From: Thermomicrobium sp. 4228-Ro
GTDB taxonomy: Bacteria; Chloroflexota; Chloroflexia; Thermomicrobiales; Thermomicrobiaceae
NCBI RefSeq assembly: GCF_026241205.1
Contig: NZ_JAPFQM010000006.1
Span: 1-64,000, forward strand
Reading direction: 5' to 3'
DNA length: 64,000 nucleotides
Under the pieces are notes generated by a model. It was not told the DNA's origin. It made no database searches and worked only from the letters and a program-made list of their open reading frames with translations. Of this stretch, positions 35,940-44,133 are shown in pieces (the first letter of the stretch is position 1; every line of letters begins with the position of its first letter). Both the position numbers and the translations under genes were made by a program.

Positions 35940-35969
35940 ATAGCGTCCGTACGCGCGTACGGACGCTAT
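35940..35969. promoter_or_regulatory. Perfect 30-bp palindrome between divergent genes
   Basis: The half-site ATAGCGTCCGTACGC is followed directly by its exact reverse complement with no spacer. It sits 25 nt before the ATG of the plus-strand surface protein and about 150 nt before the GT-C gene start on the other strand. TAGAAT partly overlaps its left edge (35935-35940). It could be an operator for a dimeric or tetrameric regulator, or a leader hairpin of the plus-strand mRNA. Confidence 0.6.
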
Positions 35970-35994
35970 CGTCCGACGAGGAAAGGATGGTACG

Positions 35995-36645
35995 ATGACC
36001 CGGTACCGCGTGATCGCCGCGCTGCTCCTCGCGGCCCTGGCGCTCCAGCTCGCTGCCGCCCACGTCGCGGGGGATGCCGGTATCACCGAGCGGCTGCCCG
36101 CTACCCGCATCGCCGATCCCACCGCGACACCGACGACGGCCCGGTTCCCACCCCAGCCGAGTCCGACCGGAAAGACCGAAGACGAGGCCCCAGCGTCGGT
36201 GACGAGTCCAGCCGGTGCACAGCTTCCCCAGGGCGACTCCGGAGCCCAATCGCCCGGCGGGAAAACGCCCGCTGACGACGAAGGTTCGGACACCCCCTCC
36301 GACCAGCAGCACGATGCTCCGCCGCCCGCTACCCCAACGCTCCAGCCCTCGCCGACGGCCGATCGCGTCACCGGCCCCAGCGGTGTACCAGCCGAGACTG
36401 ACGCCTCTTCGGCCAGTCCGGCTCCAGCTGGCCAGACGAGCGACGAAGCGGGCAGCTCGACGCGCGAGATCGCGCGAGACCAGGTGACAACCCAGTTCAC
36501 GCAGGTGGCACCACACACCGGAGCGAATCGTCTCGCCACGGCGCTTCCCCTGCTTTCGCTCGGCGTCTTCGGCATGGCGCTGCTCCTGCTCGGTCTCCGG
36601 CTCAGCCAACCTGGACGCCCCACCCAGCGATCCAGCTCCCGCTAA
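35995..36645 (+). CDS. Secreted Ser/Thr/Pro-rich protein with sortase-like tail
   Basis: The 216-residue precursor has a signal peptide (MTRYRVIAALLLAALALQLAAA), about 140 residues of low-complexity Pro/Ser/Thr/Asp-rich sequence, then APHTG (residues 172-176) before a hydrophobic helix (ALPLLSLGVFGMALLLLGL) and a basic end. The tail resembles an LPxTG sorting signal with Ala for Leu, so cell-wall attachment is possible but less certain than for the LPKTG protein 2.5 kb away. GAGGAAAGGATGG precedes the ATG. Its stop overlaps the stop of the convergent HD gene by 4 nt (CTAA). Confidence 0.65.
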   Translation: MTRYRVIAALLLAALALQLAAAHVAGDAGITERLPATRIADPTATPTTARFPPQPSPTGKTEDEAPASVTSPAGAQLPQGDSGAQSPGGKTPADDEGSDTPSDQQHDAPPPATPTLQPSPTADRVTGPSGVPAETDASSASPAPAGQTSDEAGSSTREIARDQVTTQFTQVAPHTGANRLATALPLLSLGVFGMALLLLGLRLSQPGRPTQRSSSR

Positions 36646-37937
36646 CGCAAGAGCGGGAGGAGCAGTCGTGGCCAGTTCTGAGCGACCGTCTCGCGGAGCC
36701 GAGCCGTGGTCACGACCCGGATGAGCCGCCGGTGTTCCTCGAAACGGGCAAAATCGGCGTCGGTGAGTCCGACCACGTCCTGCCAGGGCATGAGCGGCTG
36801 GAACCCGAGCGGCGGGCGCTCGAAGAGTACCCACACGTCGGTACTCCACTTCTCCGGCTTCGGAATCGCCAGCAGCACTTCCCAATCAGCGACCGGCTCG
36901 CCCAGTAGTTCGCCGAGTCGCTGGGCCAGCTGCACTTCCAGCTGCCGCCGGGCCGCCGGCTGCCCGTACAGGCTGCTGAGGTAGCGGTAGAGATCCGGCG
37001 CCCGCGCGCTCACCTCCAGCGCCCGCTTGTGCAGTACCCGGTCGCGCAGCCGCAGTACCAGCTGGCGCGTACTCTCCGGCATCCCGGGCTCGCTCAACCG
37101 AGCGAGGAGCGACGCGTCGTCGTGTCGCGGGAGCTCTTCCGCTGCTAGTGCCCGAGCCAGGAGGGCGTCCTGCACTGCCCGCTGCAGCATCGCCATCGCT
37201 GCCCGGTTCGCGTGGTGCCAGTAGACGTTGTCGAACATCTCCTGCCGCGCGTTGATCAGCGAATGCAACGGGCTGACCCCTTTGCCGGTCACGACGATCC
37301 GCGGCACACCGTGCACTTCGGCGACCCGCAGTGCATCGAGCAGGCGCGGCGTATCGACACCACCGTAGGGCACGTTGCAGTGGCGCGCATCGCGGGGCAG
37401 GTAGTCGAGCTTGTCCACGTCCAGCGCCCCGCTCAGGAGCCCCCGCAGCAGCCGCTCGGCAGGCTCCAGACGCTCGCGGGGTGCGATCAAGTTCGCCACC
37501 CGGGCCGGATCGACACTCCACTCCCGCTCCAGGATATCGGCGAGCTCGCTCCGTTCGATCAGCCGCCGGCCGACCTCCTCGTGCGGGAGGACCGGCGGAC
37601 CCAGTTCCTCGATGGCATGGCTGAACGGATAGTGCCCGACGTCGTGCAGCAGTGCCGCTGCCAGCGCGGTTCGTCTCGCTCGCTCGTCGAGGAGCGGCGC
37701 GCCGTGTCGCCGCAACGTCGCCAGGGCCTGTCGCATGAGGTGCAGGACACCGAGCGAGTGCTCGTAGCGGGTGTGCTTGGCTCCCGGCCACACCTTGCTC
37801 ACGAAACCGAGCTGCTGGATCCGGTCCAGCCGCTGGAACGTCGGGGTGCTGATCAGCGCCACTTCCGCGGCCGTCAGTGGAATCCGGTCGTACAGGCTAT
37901 CGCGCACGACGGTGACGAAGCGCTCGCCGCAGTCCAT
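36642..37937 (-). CDS. HD-domain phosphohydrolase (COG1078, dNTPase/SAMHD1-like)
   Basis: This 431-residue protein has the HD metal site spread over KHTRYEHSLGVLHL (first His), LLHDVGHYPFSH (HD pair plus His) and LDVDKLDYLPRDA (distal Asp). The opening VRDSLYDRIPLTAAEVALISTPTFQRLDRIQQLG is typical of the COG1078 branch related to dGTPase and SAMHD1; YGxI-like and RIxQLG patterns are visible. It likely hydrolyses dNTPs or another phosphoester. The ATG follows GGAGCGGAGG. It is divergent from the proline dehydrogenase gene, 72 nt away. Confidence 0.85.
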   Translation of the reverse strand: MDCGERFVTVVRDSLYDRIPLTAAEVALISTPTFQRLDRIQQLGFVSKVWPGAKHTRYEHSLGVLHLMRQALATLRRHGAPLLDERARRTALAAALLHDVGHYPFSHAIEELGPPVLPHEEVGRRLIERSELADILEREWSVDPARVANLIAPRERLEPAERLLRGLLSGALDVDKLDYLPRDARHCNVPYGGVDTPRLLDALRVAEVHGVPRIVVTGKGVSPLHSLINARQEMFDNVYWHHANRAAMAMLQRAVQDALLARALAAEELPRHDDASLLARLSEPGMPESTRQLVLRLRDRVLHKRALEVSARAPDLYRYLSSLYGQPAARRQLEVQLAQRLGELLGEPVADWEVLLAIPKPEKWSTDVWVLFERPPLGFQPLMPWQDVVGLTDADFARFEEHRRLIRVVTTARLRETVAQNWPRLLLPLLR

Positions 37938-38009
37938 CCTCCGCTCCTCGTCTCGACGACGATGCTACACTGCGCAGCGGGTCGATTGCGGGAAGGGTGG
38001 AGGTCGTCG

Positions 38010-38933
38010 ATGCCGCTGTTCCGTTCGCTCGTCCTCGCCATCGCTCGCCACCCGACGGTCGAGCGTCTGGCCCGCGAGACACCGTTCCTCGTACCGCTCG
38101 TCACCCGTTTCGTCGCTGGCGAGACGATGCAAGAGGCGCTCGCCGTCGCCCGCGCCCTGGCCGACCGCGGGTTCACGACGACGCTCGATCTGCTCGGCGA
38201 GGACGTCCGCACCCCCACCGAAGCCGCTGCTGCGACCGAGGCCTACGCCGAGCTCTTGCAGGCCATCGCTCGCTGCGGCATCGATGCGACGATCTCGGTG
38301 AAACCGACCCACCTCGGGCTCCGGCTCGACCCCGAGCTGGCCCGGCTCAACCTGGAACGGCTCGCGCGCCTCGCTCAGCGACTCGGCGGCCGCGTCGAAG
38401 TCGATATGGAGGATTCGTCAACGACCCGCAAGACGATCGAGTTGTTCGACCGCCTGCACTGCACCTACGGCGACCACCTGCAACTCGCGCTGCAGTCGTA
38501 CCTCTACCGCACCGAGCAGGACATCGAGCGAGCGGTCGAACGCGGCTGGCGGATCCGCCTGGTCAAGGGCGCTTACGCCGAACCACCGACCGTCGCCTAT
38601 CCCAGTAAGGCCGCTGTCGACGCCGCCTACCGCCGGCATATGGAAGCCTTGCTGGAATACGGGCGCTTCGTCGCCATCGCGACGCACGACGACGCGATCA
38701 TCCGCGTCGCCCGGGGGTTCGCTCGCCGCATCGGCGTCGGTCCGGAGAAGTACGAGTTCCAGATGCTCTACGGTGTCCGCCGCGATCTCCAGGACGCACT
38801 GCGGCGCGCCGGCGAGCCGGTCCGTATCTATGTCCCCTTCGGCCGTCACTGGTACCCGTACTTCACGCGCCGCCTCGCCGAGCGACCGGCGAACCTGCTG
38901 TTCCTGCTCCGCCAGCTCCTCCCACGCGGATGA
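38010..38933 (+). CDS. Proline dehydrogenase (monofunctional)
   Basis: This 307-residue TIM-barrel flavoenzyme has PRODH signatures: TLDLLGEDV, ISVKPTHLGLRLD, VDMEDSSTT, LQSYLYRTEQD, RLVKGAYAEP, IATHDD, FQMLYGVRRDL and VYVPFG-like IYVPFGRHWYPYFTRRLAERPAN at the C-terminus. It oxidises proline to pyrroline-5-carboxylate and feeds electrons to quinone. The length matches the short Thermus-type enzymes. GGTGGAGG lies 7 nt before the ATG. The P5C dehydrogenase gene is not adjacent. Confidence 0.93.
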   Translation: MPLFRSLVLAIARHPTVERLARETPFLVPLVTRFVAGETMQEALAVARALADRGFTTTLDLLGEDVRTPTEAAAATEAYAELLQAIARCGIDATISVKPTHLGLRLDPELARLNLERLARLAQRLGGRVEVDMEDSSTTRKTIELFDRLHCTYGDHLQLALQSYLYRTEQDIERAVERGWRIRLVKGAYAEPPTVAYPSKAAVDAAYRRHMEALLEYGRFVAIATHDDAIIRVARGFARRIGVGPEKYEFQMLYGVRRDLQDALRRAGEPVRIYVPFGRHWYPYFTRRLAERPANLLFLLRQLLPRG

Positions 38934-39129
38934 GATGCTTCGAGCGGTAGCAACCGTACCGCGAGAGGAGGCAGCACGTTCCGCATCATGACAGGAGCCT
39001 GGTCACTGCATGCCACGGCTTCCGAGCCGGACGGTCACTGAGCGTCAGGTACGCCCTTTCGCGCGGGAAAGAACTGCACTATCATTGCTATCACTATCAG
39101 AAGGTTTCCAGCACAGGGAGCGAGGCGAG

Positions 39130-40032
39130 TTGGAGTCGAACGCACGTCGAACCGTCATCACACTACTTGGTTGCCTCGGCGGATCGTTCCTGCTCCTCCT
39201 CACCCTCATCGTCGGCGGGACCCTCGGCTATCTCGTCTACCGGAGTCAGCGGGAGGGGGGCTCGACGCCCACGTCGAGTCCAGTCGTCAGCCAGGCTTCA
39301 CCGACGGTGCGCTCTGCCTCCGGTGGCAGGGCGACACCCACCCGCCCTGCCGCACGCCCGACCCCCACACCACGGGCCCCAAGCAGCCCGACTCCACCCC
39401 CCGCGCCGACCCCCACCGCTGCTCCCGCCCCCTCGCCGACTCCCGTACCGCCCACGCCGACGGCCACCCCGCCTCTGCCAGCGCCATCTCCTCCGCCACC
39501 CCCTCCGCCGACCAATCCGCCAGCGCCCGCTGGCCCGCGCATGGTCGAGGGCTGGCAGGAGTACCGCGATCCCGGCTACCTCCGCATCCAGTTGCCGCCC
39601 GGCTGGGTACTCGTCACGACGCCCGACTATCCCGAATACAACCTCCGCAGCTGCCACTGCTACTGGATGCTCATGAGCGAGCTGATGGTCCAGAACAGCC
39701 CGAGCGCCGAGGACGTCGCGGCCTGGTTCGACAGCATGGGCCCTGACGATCTCGCACCGGGCGGAGCGCTCATCGAAATCCTCCGGGCGGACTCCGAGTA
39801 CGCCCCGCCCGTCGACTGGGGGCAGCCCTTCGCTTCGGTCCCGCTCCGCCAGGATCTCGTTGTCGACTACTATCAACTCTCCGACGACCTCCGTGTCGTC
39901 GGTTACCGGTATCGCGACGCGCAGGGACGCCCGTGGTTCATTCTCGTGAAGACCAACGACGTGCTCATGTCGCGCACGAATCCACTACGCATCACGATCG
40001 GCACCGTCCTGGAAACGATCGATAACCGGTGA
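39130..40032 (+). CDS. Membrane-anchored Pro/Thr-rich extracytoplasmic protein
   Basis: The protein of about 300 residues begins with a signal anchor (VITLLGCLGGSFLLLLTLIVGGTLGYLVY). A Pro/Thr/Ala-rich linker of about 85 residues follows, then a 150-residue domain (WQEYRDPGYLRIQLPPGWVLVTTP, SCHCYWMLMSEL, DLVVDYYQLSDDLRVVGYRYRD) resembling the uncharacterised surfactant-binding-like or PsbP-like outer domains. The TTG at 39130 after GGGAGCGAGGCGAG is chosen; the open frame goes back to 39010 with unlikely composition. Three CTATCA repeats lie upstream at 39079-39099. Confidence 0.7.
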   Translation: MESNARRTVITLLGCLGGSFLLLLTLIVGGTLGYLVYRSQREGGSTPTSSPVVSQASPTVRSASGGRATPTRPAARPTPTPRAPSSPTPPPAPTPTAAPAPSPTPVPPTPTATPPLPAPSPPPPPPPTNPPAPAGPRMVEGWQEYRDPGYLRIQLPPGWVLVTTPDYPEYNLRSCHCYWMLMSELMVQNSPSAEDVAAWFDSMGPDDLAPGGALIEILRADSEYAPPVDWGQPFASVPLRQDLVVDYYQLSDDLRVVGYRYRDAQGRPWFILVKTNDVLMSRTNPLRITIGTVLETIDNR

Positions 40033-40190
40033 GACGAGTCTCGCGCTTTCGTCGACACCACCGGCCGAGTGCGATCTCCAGACTCCGGATTCGTCCGATC
40101 GTCCGGCCGACACGAACGGTGTGAGCCGTCGCCCTGTCAACGGTGCCGCTCCGCAACAGGCGAGACGCGGAGAGACCGAGACGGTGCGCG

Positions 40191-40215
40191 CTGCGACCTG
40201 GCATACTTGTCGCAG
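40191..40215. promoter_or_regulatory. Inverted repeat upstream of cbiM
   Basis: CTGCGAC (40191-40197) and GTCGCAG (40209-40215) flank CTGGCATACTT, 42 nt before the cbiM start. GCATACT could be a -10 region within an operator loop. A metal-responsive repressor is a reasonable guess. No cobalamin riboswitch core was recognised in 40033-40256. Confidence 0.35.
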
Positions 40216-40256
40216 TCGACCGGCGGCTTGGCAGCACGGTTACGGGAGTTCTGGTC

Positions 40257-41297
40257 ATGCACATACCGGACGGGTACATCAGTCCAGCAACGGCGTTCGC
40301 CTACTGGGGTGGCGTGCTGCCCTTCTGGTACCTCGCCATCCAGCGACTCCGCTCCGCGCTCGCGGGGCGCACTGCACCGGCGCTCGCGCTCTTCTCCGCA
40401 TTCGCCTTCGTCGTCATGATGTTCAACGTTCCGGTACCCGGTGGGACGACCGCCCACGCCGTCGGCAGTGTCCTCGCTGCGATCGTCCTCGGTCCGTGGG
40501 CCGCCATCGTCGCGACGTCCGTCGCGCTGATCGTCCAAGCGCTCTTCTTCGGTGACGGAGGGATCCTCGCGATCGGAGCGAACTGTTTCATCCTCGGTGT
40601 CGCGATGCCACTGGTCGGTTACGGTGTGTATCGCCTCGTCGCCGGGCGCAGCGCGCCGGAGAGTCGACGGCGCATTTTCGCAGCGGGTCTCGCCGGATAC
40701 ATCGGCATCAACGTCGCCGCGCTTCTCGTCGGGGTCACCCTCGGTATCCAGCCGGTGTTCTGGAGCGAGAACGGACGCGCGCTCTACAATCCGTACGGCT
40801 TGGAAGTGGCCGTTCCGGCAATGTTGATCCCCCACCTCACCATCGCAGGAGCGGCCGAAGCGATCGTCACGGCAGCCGGCCTCGCGTTGGTGCGCCGCCT
40901 CTCGCCGGATCTCCTCGGCGCGCCTACCGCAGCCGCATTGCCGACAGGACGGCAACGCCGTTCTGTCATCTGGCTCATCGCTGCCGTTCTCGTGCTCCTC
41001 ACGCCACTGGGTCTCGTGGCCTCCGGTTCCGCCTGGGGTGAATGGTCAGCCGAGGAACTCCAGCAGCTGGTCGGCTACGTACCGAGCGGGCTCGCTCGCT
41101 GGGAAGGCTGGTGGCGCGCTCCGCTGCCGGACTACAGCGTCCCCTGGCTACCAGCCGAAGCGAGCTTCTTCGAGCAAGTCCTCGCCTATGTTCTCTCAGC
41201 TGTCGTGGGTGTGGGTTTGGTCAGCGCGGCCATCTTCGCCTTGCGACTGCTCCTCCGTTCGCGTACGCCCAGTAACCGCCCACCCGCGCCGGCTTGA
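40257..41297 (+). CDS. cbiM: Cobalt/nickel ECF transporter substrate-binding subunit CbiM (with CbiN/PDGLE-like tail)
   Basis: This 346-residue protein starts with the hallmark MHIPDGYISP, whose N-terminal Met amine and His2 bind the metal. Conserved VPVPGGTTAHAVGS and LFFGDGGILAIGAN follow. After the CbiM/NikM helices comes an extra part with two membrane helices around a periplasmic loop (ending VPWLPAEASFFEQVLAYVLSAVVGVGLV), like the PDGLE/CbiN small subunit fused to CbiM in NikMN proteins. It captures Co2+ or Ni2+ for import with CbiQ and CbiO encoded just downstream. Confidence 0.93.
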   Translation: MHIPDGYISPATAFAYWGGVLPFWYLAIQRLRSALAGRTAPALALFSAFAFVVMMFNVPVPGGTTAHAVGSVLAAIVLGPWAAIVATSVALIVQALFFGDGGILAIGANCFILGVAMPLVGYGVYRLVAGRSAPESRRRIFAAGLAGYIGINVAALLVGVTLGIQPVFWSENGRALYNPYGLEVAVPAMLIPHLTIAGAAEAIVTAAGLALVRRLSPDLLGAPTAAALPTGRQRRSVIWLIAAVLVLLTPLGLVASGSAWGEWSAEELQQLVGYVPSGLARWEGWWRAPLPDYSVPWLPAEASFFEQVLAYVLSAVVGVGLVSAAIFALRLLLRSRTPSNRPPAPA

Positions 41298-41315
41298 AAG
41301 AAAAGGCCGGCAGTG

Positions 41316-42137
41316 ATGGCCCGTCGGAGCTTCGTCGAGAAGACACTGGAAAGTCTGGCCGGGACACTCGAGCGATCGCTCTACGCCGAGGACATCGCGC
41401 GGCGTCCTGGCCTCCTCCAGCGCCTCGACCCGCGCGTCAAGGTCGTGGTGCTCGCATTCGCGTTGCTGGTTGCCGCGAGCCTCCGTACCTGGCCGACCCA
41501 ACTCGTGCTGCTCGCCATCCTGGTCGGGCTCCTCCTCGCCAGTCGACTCTCGCCAGCAACGGTCGCCCGGTTGCTCTTCGGGCTCCCGCTCTTCTCGTTG
41601 CTCGTGAGCGTCCCGGCACTCGTCCTGGTACCTGGCCCGCCGTTGGTATACTTACCGTTCGGTCTTGCCATAACCAGCCACGGTGTCTCGAGCGTCGTGA
41701 CGCTCCTCTTGCGCGTGACCTCCTCCCTGGCTGCCGCACTCGCTCTCGTCCTGACCACGCGCTGGACCGATCTGCTGGCTGCGTTCCGGGCACTGCGGAT
41801 TCCCCTGCTCTTCGTCCTCGTTCTCGCGATGGCCTACCGGTACGTGTTCGTCCTGCTCGAACTGTTACAGGACTTGCTCCTCGCCAGGCGGAGCCGCTCG
41901 CTCGCTGCCAGCCGTGACGGCGAGCAACGGCGTTGGCTGGTCAGTGCGCTCGGCGTACTCTTCCAGCGCAGCCTGCGCACCAGCGAGCAGGTCTACCTGG
42001 CGATGACCGCCCGCGGCTTCCGTGGCGAGCCACGCTCGCTGCGCCCGCGAGCGCTCGCCGATGCCGACTGGCTTGCGCTTTCTTTCGGCAGTGCGGTCTG
42101 CGCTGCCCTCTGGCTGATCGACTTGGCTCGACCATGA
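41316..42137 (+). CDS. cbiQ: ECF transporter transmembrane subunit CbiQ
   Basis: This 273-residue protein has RRPGLLQRLDPRVKV near the N-terminus, the family's usual entry. Five or so membrane helices follow, and MTARGFRGE is the second of the Ala-Arg-Gly coupling helices that contact the ATPase; the first (RRSRSLAA) is less canonical. It links CbiM to the ATPase CbiO. It starts 18 nt after cbiM (ATG 41316, or GTG 41313). A GCCGGC/GCCGGC hairpin spans the junction, and the stop overlaps cbiO by ATGA. Confidence 0.9.
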   Translation: MARRSFVEKTLESLAGTLERSLYAEDIARRPGLLQRLDPRVKVVVLAFALLVAASLRTWPTQLVLLAILVGLLLASRLSPATVARLLFGLPLFSLLVSVPALVLVPGPPLVYLPFGLAITSHGVSSVVTLLLRVTSSLAAALALVLTTRWTDLLAAFRALRIPLLFVLVLAMAYRYVFVLLELLQDLLLARRSRSLAASRDGEQRRWLVSALGVLFQRSLRTSEQVYLAMTARGFRGEPRSLRPRALADADWLALSFGSAVCAALWLIDLARP

Positions 42138-42973
42138 CGGCACCGGCGGTGTTCGAACTCATCGACATCAGCTACGCCTACCACGGTCGCATCGTCGCGC
42201 TGCACGATGTCGACCTCACGATCCAAGCCGGCGAGGCGCTCGTCGTCCTCGGCCCGAACGGCTCGGGCAAGTCGACCCTGCTCAAGGTCCTCGATGGACT
42301 GTACCGGCCATCCAGCGGTCGGCTGCTCGCCTTCGGCCGCGACGTCACGCGGGCCGCTGACGACCCGGAACTCGGCTACTGGCTGCACCGGCGGGTCGGG
42401 CTCGTCTTCCAGGAGCCCGACGTCCAGCTCTTCTCGCCGACCGTCTTCGACGATGTCGCGTTCGGGCCGCTCCAGCTGGGCTGGCCAGCCGAGCGCGTTC
42501 GCGAGGCGGTCCAGCGCGTGCTCGAGGAACTCGACCTCGCCCACCTGGCCGACCGCGCCCCGTTCGAACTCAGTGGCGGCGAGAAGAAGCGCGTCGCACT
42601 GGCAACAGTCCTCGTGATGGAGCCGGAGGTTATCTTGCTCGACGAGCCGACAGCGAATCTCGACCCGCGCAGCCGGGCTCACCTCATCGATCTCCTGGCC
42701 ACGCTCCACCAGCGCGGCCACACGCTCGTCATCGCGACGCACGAGCTCGACCTCGCGGCCCTGCTCGCCACCCGGGTCGTCGTGTTCGGTGAGCGCGAGC
42801 ACCGCCCGGTCGCCGAGGGTACCCCAGATGAGATCCTCACCGACCACGAGCTCCTACTGGCCACGAACCTCGTGCACGACCATCCCCACCGGCACGGTCC
42901 GATCGTGCACTCGCACCCGCACTGGCACGACGCTGAGCACCAGCACGACCACGGCACCGAGCACGAAACGTGA
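42134..42973 (+). CDS. cbiO: Cobalt/nickel ECF transporter ATPase CbiO with His-rich tail
   Basis: This 279-residue ABC ATPase has Walker A GPNGSGKST at residues 40-48, the Q-loop in GLVFQEPDVQLFS, signature ELSGGEKKR, Walker B VILLDEPTANLD and the H-loop IATHELD. After the usual end of the family comes about 30 residues with twelve or so His (HDHPHRHGP, HSHPHWHDAEHQHDH). Such tails bind Ni2+ or Co2+ and suggest storage or sensing at the cytoplasmic exit of the transporter. Translation is coupled to cbiQ. Confidence 0.93.
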   Translation: MTAPAVFELIDISYAYHGRIVALHDVDLTIQAGEALVVLGPNGSGKSTLLKVLDGLYRPSSGRLLAFGRDVTRAADDPELGYWLHRRVGLVFQEPDVQLFSPTVFDDVAFGPLQLGWPAERVREAVQRVLEELDLAHLADRAPFELSGGEKKRVALATVLVMEPEVILLDEPTANLDPRSRAHLIDLLATLHQRGHTLVIATHELDLAALLATRVVVFGEREHRPVAEGTPDEILTDHELLLATNLVHDHPHRHGPIVHSHPHWHDAEHQHDHGTEHET

Positions 42974-42999
42974 GCCGGTCTCCTCTCGGAGACCGGCTC
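42972..42999. terminator. Bidirectional terminator between cbiO and the sigma factor gene
   Basis: A 12-bp perfect stem (GAGCCGGTCTCC and its complement) with a 4-nt TCTC loop starts inside the cbiO stop codon and lies 28 nt beyond the sigma gene's stop on the other strand. No strong T tract follows on either side. Confidence 0.65.
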
Positions 43000-43026
43000 G
43001 TCGTCCGTTATCCCTGTCGAACAGGC

Positions 43027-44040
43027 TCAGGCTGCACTGGCGAGAAGCCGCAAGTCCGAATTGCGCAGCTTGGCCAGCGCTTCCTTTTCGACCTGCCGCA
43101 CGCGCTCCCGGCTGATCTTGAGCGCATCGGCGATCTCAGCCAGCGTCCGCGGCTGCTCGCCGTCCAGCCCGAAGCGCATGATCAGGACCGTCCGCTCGCG
43201 CTCGGTCAGCTGCTCCAGGCTGCGCCGGATCTGCTCGCGGATCGCGTTCGTCAGCGCCTCCTCGACGACATCCTCGCTGCGCGGGTCCGGCAGGAGGTCA
43301 CCGATCGTGCTCTCACCGTCCTCGCCGATCGGCTTGTCGAGCGACGAGGTGCGCGGGATCTGCGTCCGCGCCTGCTCGATCCGCGCGACATCGATCCCCA
43401 GCAGTTCCGCCAGCTCCTCGTTGGTCGCCGGCCGGCCCTTCTGCTGCTCGATCTGCGCCTCAGCGCGCCGGATCTTCGCGATCAGGTCGTGCATGTGCAC
43501 CGGCACCCGGATCGTCCGGCTCAAGTTCGCGACCGCCCGTCCGATCGCCTGCCGGATCCAGAAGGTCGCGTAGGTGCTGAACCGGTAACCGAGTTCGGGA
43601 TCGTACCGCTCGACAGCCGTCATCAACCCGATGTTCCCCTCCTGGATGAGGTCGATCAGCGGCAACTCGCTCGAGCGGTAGCGCTTCGCGATCGAGACGA
43701 CCAGCCGCAGGTTGTGCCGGATCAGCTTCTCGCGCGCCTCCATCCCCTTGCGCACGAGTTCACGCAACTCCGGCGTGTCCTCACCAGCTTCGATCCGCTT
43801 CTTGGCCGCCAAGCCAGCCCGCACCGCTCGCGAGTACTCGATCTCCTCCTGGTGCGTCAGGAGCCGGTGCCCGCCTACCTCGCGGAAGTAGCGGTAGACC
43901 GCATCGTTGGCCGCCTGGTCGATGAGGTCGTCCGACTCCTCGATCTCCTCGTACTCCTCGACCGCATCCAGCCCCTCGGCTGCGACCAGTTCCTCGAGTT
44001 CCAGCAGCTCCTGCAGTTCGCGCTCCGTCATGGGTATCAT
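43027..44040 (-). CDS. sigA: RNA polymerase sigma factor, RpoD/SigA type
   Basis: This 337-residue sigma-70 protein has region 1.2 (DAVYRYFREVGGHRLLTHQEE) and region 2 (RLVVSIAKRYRSSELPLIDLIQEGNIGLMTAVERYDPELGYRFSTYATFWIRQAI, with core-binding and -10 recognition helices). Region 3 (RVPVHMHDLIAKI) and region 4 (LTERERTVLIMRFGLDG with helix-turn-helix TLAEIADALKISRERVRQVEKEAL) follow. It lacks a long region 1.1, so it is either a compact primary factor or a group 2 factor. Two ATGs (44040 and 44031) are possible; GGAGG is 3 or 12 nt upstream respectively. Confidence 0.93.
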   Translation of the reverse strand: MIPMTERELQELLELEELVAAEGLDAVEEYEEIEESDDLIDQAANDAVYRYFREVGGHRLLTHQEEIEYSRAVRAGLAAKKRIEAGEDTPELRELVRKGMEAREKLIRHNLRLVVSIAKRYRSSELPLIDLIQEGNIGLMTAVERYDPELGYRFSTYATFWIRQAIGRAVANLSRTIRVPVHMHDLIAKIRRAEAQIEQQKGRPATNEELAELLGIDVARIEQARTQIPRTSSLDKPIGEDGESTIGDLLPDPRSEDVVEEALTNAIREQIRRSLEQLTERERTVLIMRFGLDGEQPRTLAEIADALKISRERVRQVEKEALAKLRNSDLRLLASAA

Positions 44041-44101
44041 CGCCCTCCGTCGTTCGGACGCGCCGTACGGACACGGTACGGCGTCGTTTCGAAACCTACA
44101 T

Positions 44102-44131
44102 ATATTAGCACATCGATACCTGCTCCGTCAA
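44102..44131 (-). promoter_or_regulatory. Housekeeping-type promoter of the sigma factor gene
   Basis: Read on the minus strand, TTGACG (44126-44131) and TAATAT (44102-44107) are 18 nt apart, with TG one base before the -10. This is the best consensus promoter in the window. It lies immediately beyond the htrA stop at 44134, about 62 nt before the sigma start codon. Confidence 0.7.
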
Positions 44132-44133
44132 GG

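Noticed and set aside
40033-40256. Cobalamin riboswitch upstream of cbiM
   Set aside because: The conserved B12-box core was not recognised; only an inverted repeat near a -10-like sequence is visible.
41288-41311. GCCGGC hairpin at the cbiM/cbiQ junction as a terminator
   Set aside because: The stem is only 6 bp with a 12-nt loop, lies within a tightly packed operon and has no T tract. It may at most tune cbiQ expression.
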